DNA from: Fallopia convolvulus | Lineage: Eukaryota; Streptophyta; Magnoliopsida; Caryophyllales; Polygonaceae | Assembly (NCBI GenBank): GCA_964016875.1 | Contig: OZ024720.1 | Coordinates: 22,881,742 to 22,945,741 of the forward strand | DNA: 64,000 nucleotides | Direction: 5' to 3' | Program-made: the position numbers and the translations under genes | The notes under the pieces: model-generated | The model's input: only the letters and a program-made list of their open reading frames with translations | Told to the model about the DNA's origin: nothing | Databases searched by the model: none | Part shown: positions 23,669 through 33,608 of the stretch, in pieces | Numbering within the stretch: the first letter of the stretch is position 1 | Layout: each line of letters opens with the position of its first letter

Positions 23669-25303
23669 ATGGCATCCACTTCTCGACCCGCCAAGAAGTC
23701 AAAGAAAAGTGATAAGTCCGAGCTAGACCAATACAACCTAGCTTCCACATTCTAAAAGACCTTCAATGTGTGCCTTGAGCTCAAGCATCGAACACGCTGA
23801 TATTGCAAAGAGGATGGGCAACGGTTGCACGTCCACGATGATTTGATGGAGGCTTTCACCTATATAGGGGGAGAGAATTTGCTTCAATGGAAAAATCACC
23901 ATTATCCCATACTCACTTGTGAGTTTTTGGCCACCTTTACTACCTCTATCAAGATTCCTCACACTGGTGGTAAGATCCAATTTCAGCTCGGGAACAAATG
24001 GTTCAAGCTCACCTTGCAAGAGCTTAATGATGCATTCGGGTTCCCTCACCCGATTTACGATGCCAAGTGTGAGCCCGACCCCCTATTGACATGGAGTTTT
24101 CTATCCGGAAAACAGGAAAGCTCTTTCCACAATTTGCCTAGCAAGGATATAGCCAACCCGCTCTTTCGGATTATTCTTCGCATCTTAGGGAGCACGGTCT
24201 ACCCAAGGACCGAGTTATCTAGGCCAAACAAGAGGGAGGTCTTCATGCTGAGGACGATGTTATTCTCTTCCCCCGAGCCTCTCAACATTGGTTTTGAGTG
24301 GATGAGAAGTGTGGATGATTTTAAGGCCAAGTCGGATTCGGTCTACTTTGGAGGGATGATTGCTCGGCTCGCCCACAACCTTAACGTCAACATGAAAGCT
24401 TATTCGGGAGAGAAGCCAATATTTGTAGACATTCCGTTTCTCATTAATGCAAAGCTAATATCGAGGCACCCCGATGATCCCAACACATATTGCTCCGTCT
24501 TCCATGCTAATCAAGTTGTCATCACGAAAGAGCGGGTGGATTTGCTTCATTTGCCCAATTAGTTTGAGGTGTGGTCCCGTGACCGTTACCGTTTGAAGAA
24601 ACGCCTTGAACAAGAAGAGTCCTTAAGAAGACACCTCCGCCGCTATCCGAGTCCAGAGCCCGGGTATGAAATTCTAGCTTTACCCCCTCCTCCTACCCTC
24701 AGGCACGACCCCTATGGGGTCGAGCACGACCCATCTGGGTCGTTCCAACCGGCACTCCAGTCCGTGCACGACCCTAGGGGGGTCGTGCACGACCCACCAG
24801 CCTTCTACAAGCCTGCCCGCTACTCCGTGCACGACCCCTATGGGGACGCGCACGACCTTCCACGACCCTACCACGTCCCCTTGCCACCCATGCATCCTAC
24901 CTTTGGGGCGGCTTATGAGTTCGGGACCTCCTCTAATGCTAATACCGGTCCCGAGGATGAGGAGCCAATGCAACAAGATGAGGCTCCGGTGTATGATATG
25001 AACTATTTGGCTCGGGAGATGGCGGCAATGAGGGTTGATCACCGACAACAACATGAGGCCGTGATGCGTGGGCAAGCATCTATCAGGGAGGACTTAAGGG
25101 AAACCCGGGGCGTGATGGATCAGCGTTACCAAGAGTTCCAGCAGTTTCAGTCTTACTATGAGGCTCAGCAAGACGTGGATGATTACCGTTGGGCTCATAC
25201 GGAGGGCTACATGCATTGGGACTACGGGAACTACCCGGGTCGAGAGGCGTATATTCCACCGGAGCATCCACCATTCCACTCTCGTCGCCGACCTCCACAG
25301 TGA
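23669..25303 (+). pseudogene. Element D Athila-type post-pol ORF (env-position ORF)
   Basis: One frame of 545 codons from ATG 23669 (MASTSRPAKKSKKSDKS, basic start) with stops at 23753-23755, 23798-23800 and 24560-24562. The block 23825-24562 resembles the ATHILA ORF-1 / plant transposon-protein family (YPILTCEFLATF, FQLGNKWFKLTLQELNDAFGFP). The block 24569-25303 is Pro/His-rich and includes five to six HDPYG/HDPSG-like units, each encoded by a copy of the GTGCACGACCC motif. It ends in a coiled-coil-like Glu/Gln region. I see no clear signal peptide or membrane segment, so an envelope function is not supported. Its role is unknown. Confidence 0.8.
24700..24870. repeat. Cluster of GTGCACGACCC palindromic motifs
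   Basis: At least six copies of (G/C)(A/T)GCACGACCC lie within 170 bp, including GGTCGTGCACGACCC at about 24781. They are spaced irregularly and translated as HDP repeats. Similar clusters occur at 22098-22290 and 19425-19495. Confidence 0.9.
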
Positions 25304-26912
25304 TGAACGCCACCACCCTTCCCACTTCAATATTAAGTTATGAGTTTCTTCTTCCTATCTCTTTACTTTGTCATATATTTTTATGCATGAGGACATGGCA
25401 TGATTTAAGTATGGGGTAGGGGAAGAAGAAATCTCACATGTTGTGTTTAATTGAGTCTATGTGTTAGTTGTTTGCTTGATTGTTTGTTGGTGTTTTGTTA
25501 GAAAAAAATCAAAAAATCAAAAAAATTAAAAAATGTCGAAAAATCCAAAAATATTTCTTTATTTGTTTTAGGATAGAAGAATGCTCCATCTTAGATGTCC
25601 TATGATGAGAATTAATTTTCATGCTTATCATATAATTCCTTTGGCATATTTAGATAGTATAGCCTAAGTCTTGAGAAATTGCTTTTGATTGTGAAAATTG
25701 ACTTGTGATGAAATTGAGCATATGTGTCTTGAATAGAAGTTGTTGCAATCCAACAAAATTTTTATCTAGTGAGGAATTTTGGCCTTAAAGGGAGAACATA
25801 AAAAATCCCTCATCTTTTTCTTGTGTGAATTGCTCTCTTTATGCATAAATCTCTTGTCATTGATATGGTTATCTATTTCTTGAAGCCGCTATGAGATCGT
25901 TCATGCATGTTAATTATGATTAAGAACTTATTTTTCATAAGCCATTTTTATCCTCTCTTTTACCTACCTTTACATTATCCTCTTTTTGAAGCCAAGTTGA
26001 GCCTTAAGCCTTTTATTTTAGCTCCACAAAATTATTCCCTAGCCAAGATAAGCTTGACCCTATCTGGGGATTAGGACTTAGTATTGGTTGTGATAATTTT
26101 GTTGAGTGAGATTGCTTGGTTCAAATGTAGGGGTAATTATGGGTTGGGAAAAGTAATAAAAAAATCTTGCAATTTATCATGTAAAAGGAGTTTTGTTCCC
26201 TGAATGCACTTGCAAAGAAAAAAGGAAGTAAAAAGAAAAGAATTGGCGCCAATCTCCCATAAAAAAATGAAAATCAAAAAGGGAGAAAAATAAAGTGAAG
26301 TGTTGAAAGTGAAAATGTGCATGAGCCAAATTTCCTTAGTATTTATAAGCAAGATAAGTTAGGATATTAAAAAGGGTTGAAAAAAATGAGTGAGTTTGGT
26401 ATATGTTCTTTTATGAGAGTTTTTGGCAATATGTGAGTTTTTAGGAGTCTTTGATTCCCGGATTTTATTAGCACCACATGGCCAAATATTTTCCACGCCC
26501 TTTGTCTTTACCAAGCCCCATTACAACCCGGTCGAATGGGGTCTTCTATGAAGATTTCATTGAGCCTAAGTTCTTATGATGATAGATGTGTTTTGACTTC
26601 TCTAGGTAGAGAGATTGGTGATATAAGTCTCAATGATAAAGTTGATGTTGCATAAAGATTGAGTTGAGAGTTGATGTTAATAGCCTAAACACATGAGAGA
26701 TGAGTGAAACACATTAAAATCCCTTGTGAGGTTGGATTGTAATTGCCTATGCTTGAGACTCATACATATGTGATGACATTAAAGTTACATGTCCACTTTT
26801 TCACTTGTGTTTAAAAATGTTTTGACAAAGGCTATGCTTGAAGATTGTGTTATTGGTCTTGATTTTGCGTGATTATTGCTTGAGGACAAGCAAGTCTAAG
26901 TATGGGGTATTT
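25304..26912 (+). other. Element D 3' non-coding region and polypurine tract
   Basis: A 1.6-kb AT-rich stretch without a gene, holding a run of AAAAAAATC-type repeats at about 25500-25550. A TATGGGGTA purine-rich string just before 26913 is the probable plus-strand primer. The same TAAGTATGGGGTA word also occurs near 23620 and 25407. Confidence 0.65.
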
Positions 26913-28204
26913 TGATATCCGCTTTTTAAGTAGGTTTTTAGTGTCTAGATAGATTAGATTAAGTTGATTTTCGCATTAGAGTTGTATGTTTTTGAGTCTT
27001 TTTGCTTTAGTTTTCGTATTTCCTTGAGATTCGGAAACTACGCGTATTTTGTGTCTTTTGTAGGTATTTTGGAGCATAACCGAAGAATTTGGAGTGTCAT
27101 ACGAAGAGGTGGACGAACTTTGAAGAGAAGTTAAGGAAGGAGGCAGGAAAAAGAGTAGAATCAAGCCAAAGGAGCTCGTGCACGAGCCAAGGCAATCCAA
27201 GAACGACCCAACATGGTCGTGCATGAGCCTACACATGCCAAGATTGACCCATCCCAAAAGACAAGCCTCAGGACCGACCCCAGGGGGGTCGAGAACGACC
27301 CTATGTGGGTCAATCGGGGCGCCGACTCTTGCCTTATTCCGAGATCTTTATGGATATATTCTATCTTTTATTTTAGGAAGTAGTTTTATCTTGTTTCCTA
27401 GTGTAATTAGGGCTCCTTTTTCTCTATAAAAAGGGGCTAGACCTTCTAGTTAAACTCTCTCTTTTTCTAGCTTTGGTTTGGAGGTTATTTGGAGATTAAG
27501 AGGAAGACTTGGAGGAAGTTGGAGAAATTTGTAAGACTTCTTAGTTTTAATTTGATTTTTCGGTTTGTTTATTATGATCATGTCTTCTTCTTTCTTTTCA
27601 ATGAGTGAGTAGTTTTCTTAGATTCTAGGGTTGGGTGAAAACCCAACACAATCATGCATGTCTAAACTTGAATTCATGACTTGAATGCTTGAAGATCATA
27701 TCTATCTATCTTGTGCTTAAATCCTTTGCGAAAGTTGAGGCATGTCTTGCAATTAACCTAAAAGCGAAAGTGTAAAGTTGATTGCTTTGACTAGTTCTAA
27801 TAGGATTCTTTGCGAAAGTTGATATTCCTAGGTTGAAGGATAGATAGAAAGTTGTTTAATTTGTGACGGTTGATTGAATAACTTGAATTGTTTGCGACAA
27901 TTGACTTTTCTATGATCTAGTTTGCATGATAGTTGTGAATTCTTGTTGAAAGCATGTATGGTTGTTGTTGTGGTAGCCCTATCCCTAGGATTGCTCTTTT
28001 TATACTTGATTAAAACCCATTAATTTGACTCGATCTCGACCCCATAAGGTCGTGTTCGACCCTTAGTCCTTTGTTTGTTCTCTTGCTTTTCGTAGTTTAT
28101 CAACTAATCTTTAGCCCTATTCTCATTCCTGTGGACGAACCTGACTCCGCTATACTCAGCGGGGTCTTGAATATAAATTTATTTGTTCAAGAATCCCTTC
28201 AACA
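26913..28204 (+). repeat. Element D 3' LTR
   Basis: 1292 bp, same ends as the 5' LTR, followed by duplication tgatg at 28205-28209. It is 33 bp longer than the 5' LTR. Confidence 0.95.
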
Positions 28205-28209
28205 TGATG

Positions 28210-29929
28210 CATGATTGAAAGTCAATTTGTGAGGGAGCCGAGTTCTGGGTTTGTTTTTGCCATATTTTGTGCACCTTTTGATCAGGATACCACTGTTGCT
28301 TCCCTTTGTCTTGCTTGGCTACCACATGAGTAGAACAACTTGCATTGTCACTACCCATAGGGGCTTTACCTTTAGACAAAAAGGGAGCATGTTAGGTACC
28401 CTGAATATTGGGTGCACGAGCATAACCAATCCCAGACCTATCAATCTCCTTCACAAATTTCTTTTTATAGTCATTTTCGACTTCTTGAGCCTTTTCAACA
28501 ACAAACTCATCTAGCCATCTTTTTCTTTTAGTGTCATCATCATCCTTTTGATATTCTAGTTCTTTGGATAGCTTAGCATGACCGAGCCTAAGCATAAGCC
28601 TTTCACCTTCTAGGTCACTGACTTGTTTTTCGAAGTCCTCAACTTGTTTTCGCAAGTCGACGACTTGGGTTTTTGAGTTCGAGCAGGACTCACAAGTCAT
28701 TGACTTAGGAGATGAAATCTTTTCTAATTCAGTAGCCTTAGAGGACCAGAGTTTGTTATCATCAAAAAGATTGGAGATTGTTTCTTCATTATCTTCCACT
28801 TTTTCTCTTAACTCAGTGACCTGAGTTCCAAGCTTCTCGATGATAGCAACCAACTGTTCTCTAGATTTTTTAGTGAGAAGAGATGAGAGTTCAAAGTCTC
28901 TTACCTCTTGGGATGATTTGTCTTCAATGGCCATACAACAGTTTCCTCTTGCCGGCGCCACTTCATCATCATCATCGGACATATCCCAAGTTGCCATCAT
29001 TCCTTTGCTAGTCTCTCAACTTTTTCTTTTTGGACATTGCTTGGAAAAGTGTCCTCTAGCCTGACATTGATAACAGATGACATCCTTAATATCCTTCCCT
29101 TCCTTGCTTGACTCTGGAGTCTTGACAAGAGCTTTGTTTTGATTCCACAGTCTCTTCATAGCCTTAGAGATGAGAGCAACATCTTCATGTATTTCTTCAG
29201 TGTCATCGTCTCCCTGAGCCAAGTCAAAAGCTCTTTCAATTTTAAGAGCAATGTTCTTGACTTTTTCTGAGTCAAGTCTTTCCACTCTTATTTGCTGAAT
29301 GCCTCCATACATGGTAAGTTGTCCAACAAGATCTTCCAAGGTCAGCGACTTGGTTTCATTTTTAGTGAGTAGAGACGAAGCGATGTTGTCACAGCTCTTG
29401 TTCAATCCTGAGATCAACTTGTTGGTTTGTTTCCATTGAGGAATCTTCTCACCAAGAAACTCCAATTGATTCACCAGCGTCTGAAACTCGGAGTGATAGT
29501 CACGGAGAGATTCTCCTTTTCCTTGAAATATATTATCATATTCTCCTTCGAGACTTATGATCCTATCCTTCTTTACATCATCATTGCCTTGATGAAGTCT
29601 TTTAAGAGCATCCCAGATTTCTTTTGCAGTCTATATCCGATCACCTTCTTGAGGTCACCATGAGTGAGAGCATGATGGAGCACCTTCTTTGCTCTAGCGT
29701 TCTTTTCAAGCTTCTTGAAATCAACATCATCGTACTCAGCCATGGTCTTTTCTGTCTTTCCATCCTTTCCAATAAAGGTTTCCGGACCCAGTTCAATCAC
29801 CTTCCACAACTGACCATCAAGAGAGCAGATGTAGGTCTTCATCTGTTCAACCCACCAATTATACTCTCCAACCTTGAAGATCGGAGGCTTCTAGAAAGAG
29901 TGGTTGATAATTGTGTTGGTAGAAGTCAT
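28210..29929 (-). pseudogene. Element A gag, main part
   Basis: The minus-strand start is ATG at 29929, with a TAG 12 codons in. The frame then runs open to 29573 (YICSLDGQLWKVIELGPETFIGK, the copia gag N-terminal region). It shifts near 29480-29570 and continues 29474-28392 with RVERLDSEKVKNIALKIERA, a zinc knuckle CYQCQARGHFSKQC near 29030-29075, and a long coiled-coil region with heptad-like Leu/Val spacing. The domain order matches the gag of B and C, but sequence identity is low. At 28209 it is cut by element D. Confidence 0.85.
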
Positions 29930-29975
29930 TTTCTTGTAAGAGAAGTACTAAAAGCACTATCTAGAGCCCAAGCTT

Positions 29976-30775
29976 TGTAGGATCGTTAGTACTTAAACGA
30001 GTTGGCGATTCCTGCGAAGTCTTCGATTTTGAGTAATGCAGCAGCAGAATAACCAAACAAGAAAAACAAACGTTACCAACAGTCAATGACAAGCAATGTA
30101 TAGTGGAAACTCCTTGTAAACCAACTAGTTTACTTGGAGAAAAACCACTTCCTTCCAAGCTTCTCACTTAGTTGGATTTCAATAGTCCTTAGACTCGCTC
30201 TATTGATTTCTTGAGTGTTTAAAAAGCTCTCTCGTGTACAAGAATGAATCCCACACCCTTGAACCATGCTCTACCTTTGTACTCACACTCTCAATCTCAC
30301 GCTATACCTAAGAACACTTGACACACCACTCGTACGAATCTCACATACAAGTTCACTCTTTCTTTCTTACACAAATTGTAAAATGACGCTCAAAAGTCTT
30401 GCCTTCTATCCTAAACACTAAGGTATTTAATCTAGGGCAAGTGAGATCTCGTGTGTATCAAATCCCATTCGATTAGGGAAGTGACACACACTTAATCTTT
30501 ACATATCTTTCCAAAATATACATGAACACATACAATAAAATATTTTAGGAGAATCAAATCGTCTTCCTCTTGATTTTAACACTCTTTTATGATGATCTTC
30601 TCCTAAAATAGAACGACACAATTGTCTCCAAATGCACGCACACACGCTATGCGTTCTTTCCTTAAATAGATTTCTCGCCAGGTGGTCATGTCAGTGACTT
30701 TGCCTAGTCGCCGACTCGACTTGCAAACTCGGAGTCACTGACTCTGGAACCATCAAAACTCTAAATCTTCTAACA
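29976..30775 (-). repeat. Element A 5' LTR (right-hand end inferred)
   Basis: The plus strand begins TGTAGGATCG at 29976 and probably ends TTCTAACA at 30775, giving TGTTAGAA...CCTACA on the minus strand. It holds two exact copies of the A motif (30690-30698 and 30734-30742). The expected tRNA-Met primer site next to it is missing: CTAGAGCCCAAGCT stands where B has CTAGAGCGCAGTCTCTGATACCA. The outer end cannot be checked because the partner LTR is outside the window. Confidence 0.55.
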
Positions 30776-30812
30776 CTTCTCGAGGTCATTCGTCGTGGTA
30801 TTTTCCGGATCT

Positions 30813-30990
30813 AGATTGAAGGCGATAATTTGCAACTAGTTAAGGCCGTTCTAGGTGACTAACGCTGCCAGTGGGAGATTGAGTTGTTGCGGTTGGACAT
30901 CCACTATTTGCTTGCCCGGTTCCACTTGGAGCTGATTCGGTGTGGCATACCCTCATCCACCATGATGCCCTAGGGAGACCCCTAGTTCGT
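30813..30990 (+). pseudogene. RNase H domain remnant
   Basis: The plus strand gives IEGDNLQLVKAVLGD, a stop, then RCQWEIELLRLDIHYLLARF. This resembles the second half of the plant RNase H-like (RVT_3) domain found in LINEs and related host copies. A homologous remnant lies at 42810-43275 on the other strand. It is too short to assign to an element. Confidence 0.5.
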
Positions 30991-31019
30991 TAGCGGTCAC
31001 CCTAATCTCTTTCCTTATA

Positions 31020-31260
31020 AAAAACGGGTCGACCCAACCCAACTTGTAATTTGATTTACAAGTTATGGGTCGACTCATTGACCTGTAAAAAAAAAAAAGC
31101 CGACTCGTGACCCGACCAATGGGTTAAGGGTTTTATAGGTCGGGTCGGGTCACATGTTGACCCGTTTGACCCATTCAAACAATTCATTTTAACCCATTTG
31201 ACTTGTTGAGCCGCTTGACCCTTTTGATCTGTTTGGCTTGATTATGGACCATTTTAACTC
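31020..31260. repeat. GGGTCGGGTCA / TTGACCCG repeat-rich segment
   Basis: Imperfect short repeats of GACCCG(T/A)TTGACCCA type, a perfect ACTTGTAA...TTACAAGT inverted repeat near 31048-31068, and a poly-A run. It could be the end of a DNA transposon or MITE, but no TSD could be fixed. Between here and 31778 I see AT-rich intergenic DNA and nothing else. Confidence 0.5.
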
Positions 31261-31884
31261 GTTTTTCCCTATTAAATAAAAAAATGACTACTTATAATTA
31301 GTTCAAAAACTTTATCGTATTACATACTATTATAAAGAATAACTATTATTATATTATTATAAAATATAATATTATGGTAAAATGTGATGATGTACCTGGT
31401 CGTAATCCTAAAAATATTAACCCGTGAGAGTCATTGATCGAGTCATTTGAGCCACTCTAGCTTCAATCTCACATCTACGGAGATCCAGATCGGCCCAGGC
31501 GACTCCTCCTCTCATCTCCGGGCACCAGGCAATAGGCCGTCTCTCCGTTCACTCTGACCCTAGTACACCGGTTTGTCTGAATCTGATTTGTGACTTTTCT
31601 GAACCGGGTCCTTCCCTGAACCGTAGCCGCTCTTAGTTTCTGAACCGGGTCTAATCGGTGATCGAATTTTGGCTTACCAATTGTTTTTTGCCTCTGTTTT
31701 TCGTGCTACTGTAATTGGATAATCTCTTTTTACGTGACGTAATTGTAAATCAGAAAACATAAAATTAATCTAACATTCAAAATCAAATTGAGCAATTATT
31801 GCATCATCTAAAAACTAATACCCCCTCTTTGACTTCTCTCTAGCGTTTTCCTCTGACTTCTCTCTAGCTTTTTCCTCTTGCTTC

Positions 31885-33571
31885 ATGTCGGAGGCGACTC
31901 CGATGGTGGTGGCTGCAAGTCAGCCGCCACCGTCCCCACCCCCTCCCCTTGAGGTAATTTCGAGCAACCCAACCACTGCCCAGGCAGCTACTGAACAGAG
32001 AACTTGGAAGGAGATCATTGTTAGTGAGAATGGCTTCCAACGACCGAGACTCACTAAAGAGTTTCTGACCGAAAAAGTCAACATCAACTACCCTGGTGGT
32101 GAGAATTGCAACCTTGTTATTTCGATCGCGTCGGAGGTGATGGGGGTGCTCGCTAATGTGTGGAAGTCATCACTTATTGTGAAACCTCTGGGAGGGTTCA
32201 TTCCCTTTCATGTGATGGAAAGAAAACTCAAGGAGTTATGGAAACCGGAAGGAAGGATGTTGACGACGGATCTCCCTAAGGGTTACTACGTCATTAGGTT
32301 CGATATGGAGAAAGATTATATGAATGCCCTTACGGGAGGGCCGTGGACTATGTTCGGAAACTACTTGATCATCAAGGCTTGGACTCCTTCGTTTAGGCCG
32401 GAAACAGACACCATTACCACGTCTCCTGCGTAGGTTCGAATTGCAAAATTGCCCATGGTGTACTATGAAGAAGAGCTGCTCACTATGGTGGCATCCAGCA
32501 TTGGTAAACCCTTAAAGGTGGACATGCGTACTCTATTTTCTAACCGGTGCCGGTATGCCCGGGTGTGCGTTGAGGTCGACTTGGCTAAACCCCTCAAGGG
32601 TGCTATAATTGTCAATGACGAACTGTTTTATCTGGAATATGAAGGCCTCCATGTGATTTGTTTCAACTGCGGGTGCTATGGACATCTCGCCCCCAAATGC
32701 CCCACTTGCCAGAAACAACGGAATATTCCGAAGGAAGGAGAACAGAATACAAATCAAAATAATGCCGCGAATCAGATCACCACCGCGGAAAGCTCTGGGG
32801 TTCCTGCTGCTGATGATCAGAAACAACATGGTCCTTGGATGGAAGCCCAGAGAAAGAAACACAATAACAAACCTAAAACCGCGAACGTCAATTCTTCGCC
32901 GCCGGCAGGAGACAAAAATCCGGTGCCGGAGAGGAAGAGTGGTAGATCCCAAATCCTCGGGAAGGAGGCGACGAGTAATGGTAAAGGAATAAATGATGTG
33001 AACGTTGCTTCTAGGAAAGGGAAAGAAGTAACGATAGGGAGCGAAGTCCCATTAGTGGCCGATGGTTCGGATTCCTCGGGATCGCTAGGGCAAAATGTTG
33101 TGGCGGCTGGACCCACACAAGTCAAATATCCACACGGGTAAAAAGACAGGTGGACAAACGTTTACTAAGAAAAATGCTAAAAGGAGAGTTAAGCCCAGGA
33201 AGGAGGCGGTTGTCTCCGAGCCAAAGAATGATGCCAACACTAGGTCGAGCAAAAGGCCCAGGAATGAAGTTCAGCCCAAGAAGAAAGATGAGACACCAGC
33301 TACCTTCATTCCTGTTAGGTACGATCAGACCCCGGCGTTCACTGCGCACCAATCAGAGCCGAAGATCAACGCGGTGGTGGGGGCATCTGTATCGGATGCA
33401 CAGATCCATGATGGTCGTGAGTGTTCGCGCCTTCAAACGGACAATGGAACCCTTGCGGATCTGCGGGCTCAAATCCTGGCGGCTGATGGAGGTTCAAGCT
33501 CTAAGGCAAACCCTGATGGGGATGATACCATGCAGGAAGATGGACTGGAAAACGCAGTTCAATCAGTCTAA
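31885..33571 (+). pseudogene. LINE ORF1 (DUF4283 and CCHC knuckle RNA-binding protein)
   Basis: Starts at ATG 31885 (MSEATPMVVAAS). A DUF4283-type domain lies at about residues 40-180 (YYVIRFDMEKDYMNALTGGPW). Then a CFNCGCYGHLAPKCP knuckle lies at about 32661-32705, followed by a long basic Lys/Arg-rich tail. TAG at 32431-32433 interrupts the frame at a position where relatives usually have Trp. A frameshift between about 33095 and 33141 moves the C-terminus into another frame, which stays open to 33571. This is the ORF1 nucleic-acid chaperone of plant L1 elements. Confidence 0.88.
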
Positions 33572-33608
33572 GTACCCCCCCAACTCCCTTGTTTTGTTTT
33601 TTTATTTT

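Larger units (their letters stand above)
16489..28204 (+). mobile_element. Element D: Athila-type Ty3/gypsy retrotransposon lacking integrase
   Basis: LTRs at 16489-17747 (1259 bp) and 26913-28204 (1292 bp) begin TGATATCC and end TTCAACA. The duplication tgatg lies at 16484-16488 and 28205-28209. The primer site matches tRNA-Asp. One long gag-pol frame (17871-22535) is broken by four stops and has lost integrase. An Athila-type extra ORF (23669-25303) follows. The LTRs differ by about 20 substitutions plus a 33-bp deletion in the 5' LTR, so D looks about twice as old as B and C. A palindromic GTCGTGCACGAC motif family is scattered through LTRs, coding and spacer DNA. Confidence 0.95.
1..30775 (-). 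mobile_element. Element A: old Sirevirus-type Ty1/copia retrotransposon, split by nested elements B and D
   Basis: The visible pieces of A are 1-5667, 16351-16488 and 28210-30775. Read on the minus strand from right to left they give 5' LTR, gag with two CCHC knuckles, pol in copia order (protease, integrase, RT, RNase H) and an extra ORF3 cut by the left edge of the window. The pieces join through the 5-bp duplications of the two inserted elements (gtgac for B, tgatg for D), which proves A was there first. Extra ORF and pol signature residues fit the Sirevirus/SIRE (Maximus) lineage. All ORFs carry frameshifts and stops, so the copy is dead. The 3' LTR is not in the window. Confidence 0.85.

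Noticed and set aside
23669..25303. Envelope gene of element D
   Set aside because: Position fits env, but no signal peptide or membrane segment is visible; the sequence resembles the ATHILA ORF-1 family instead.
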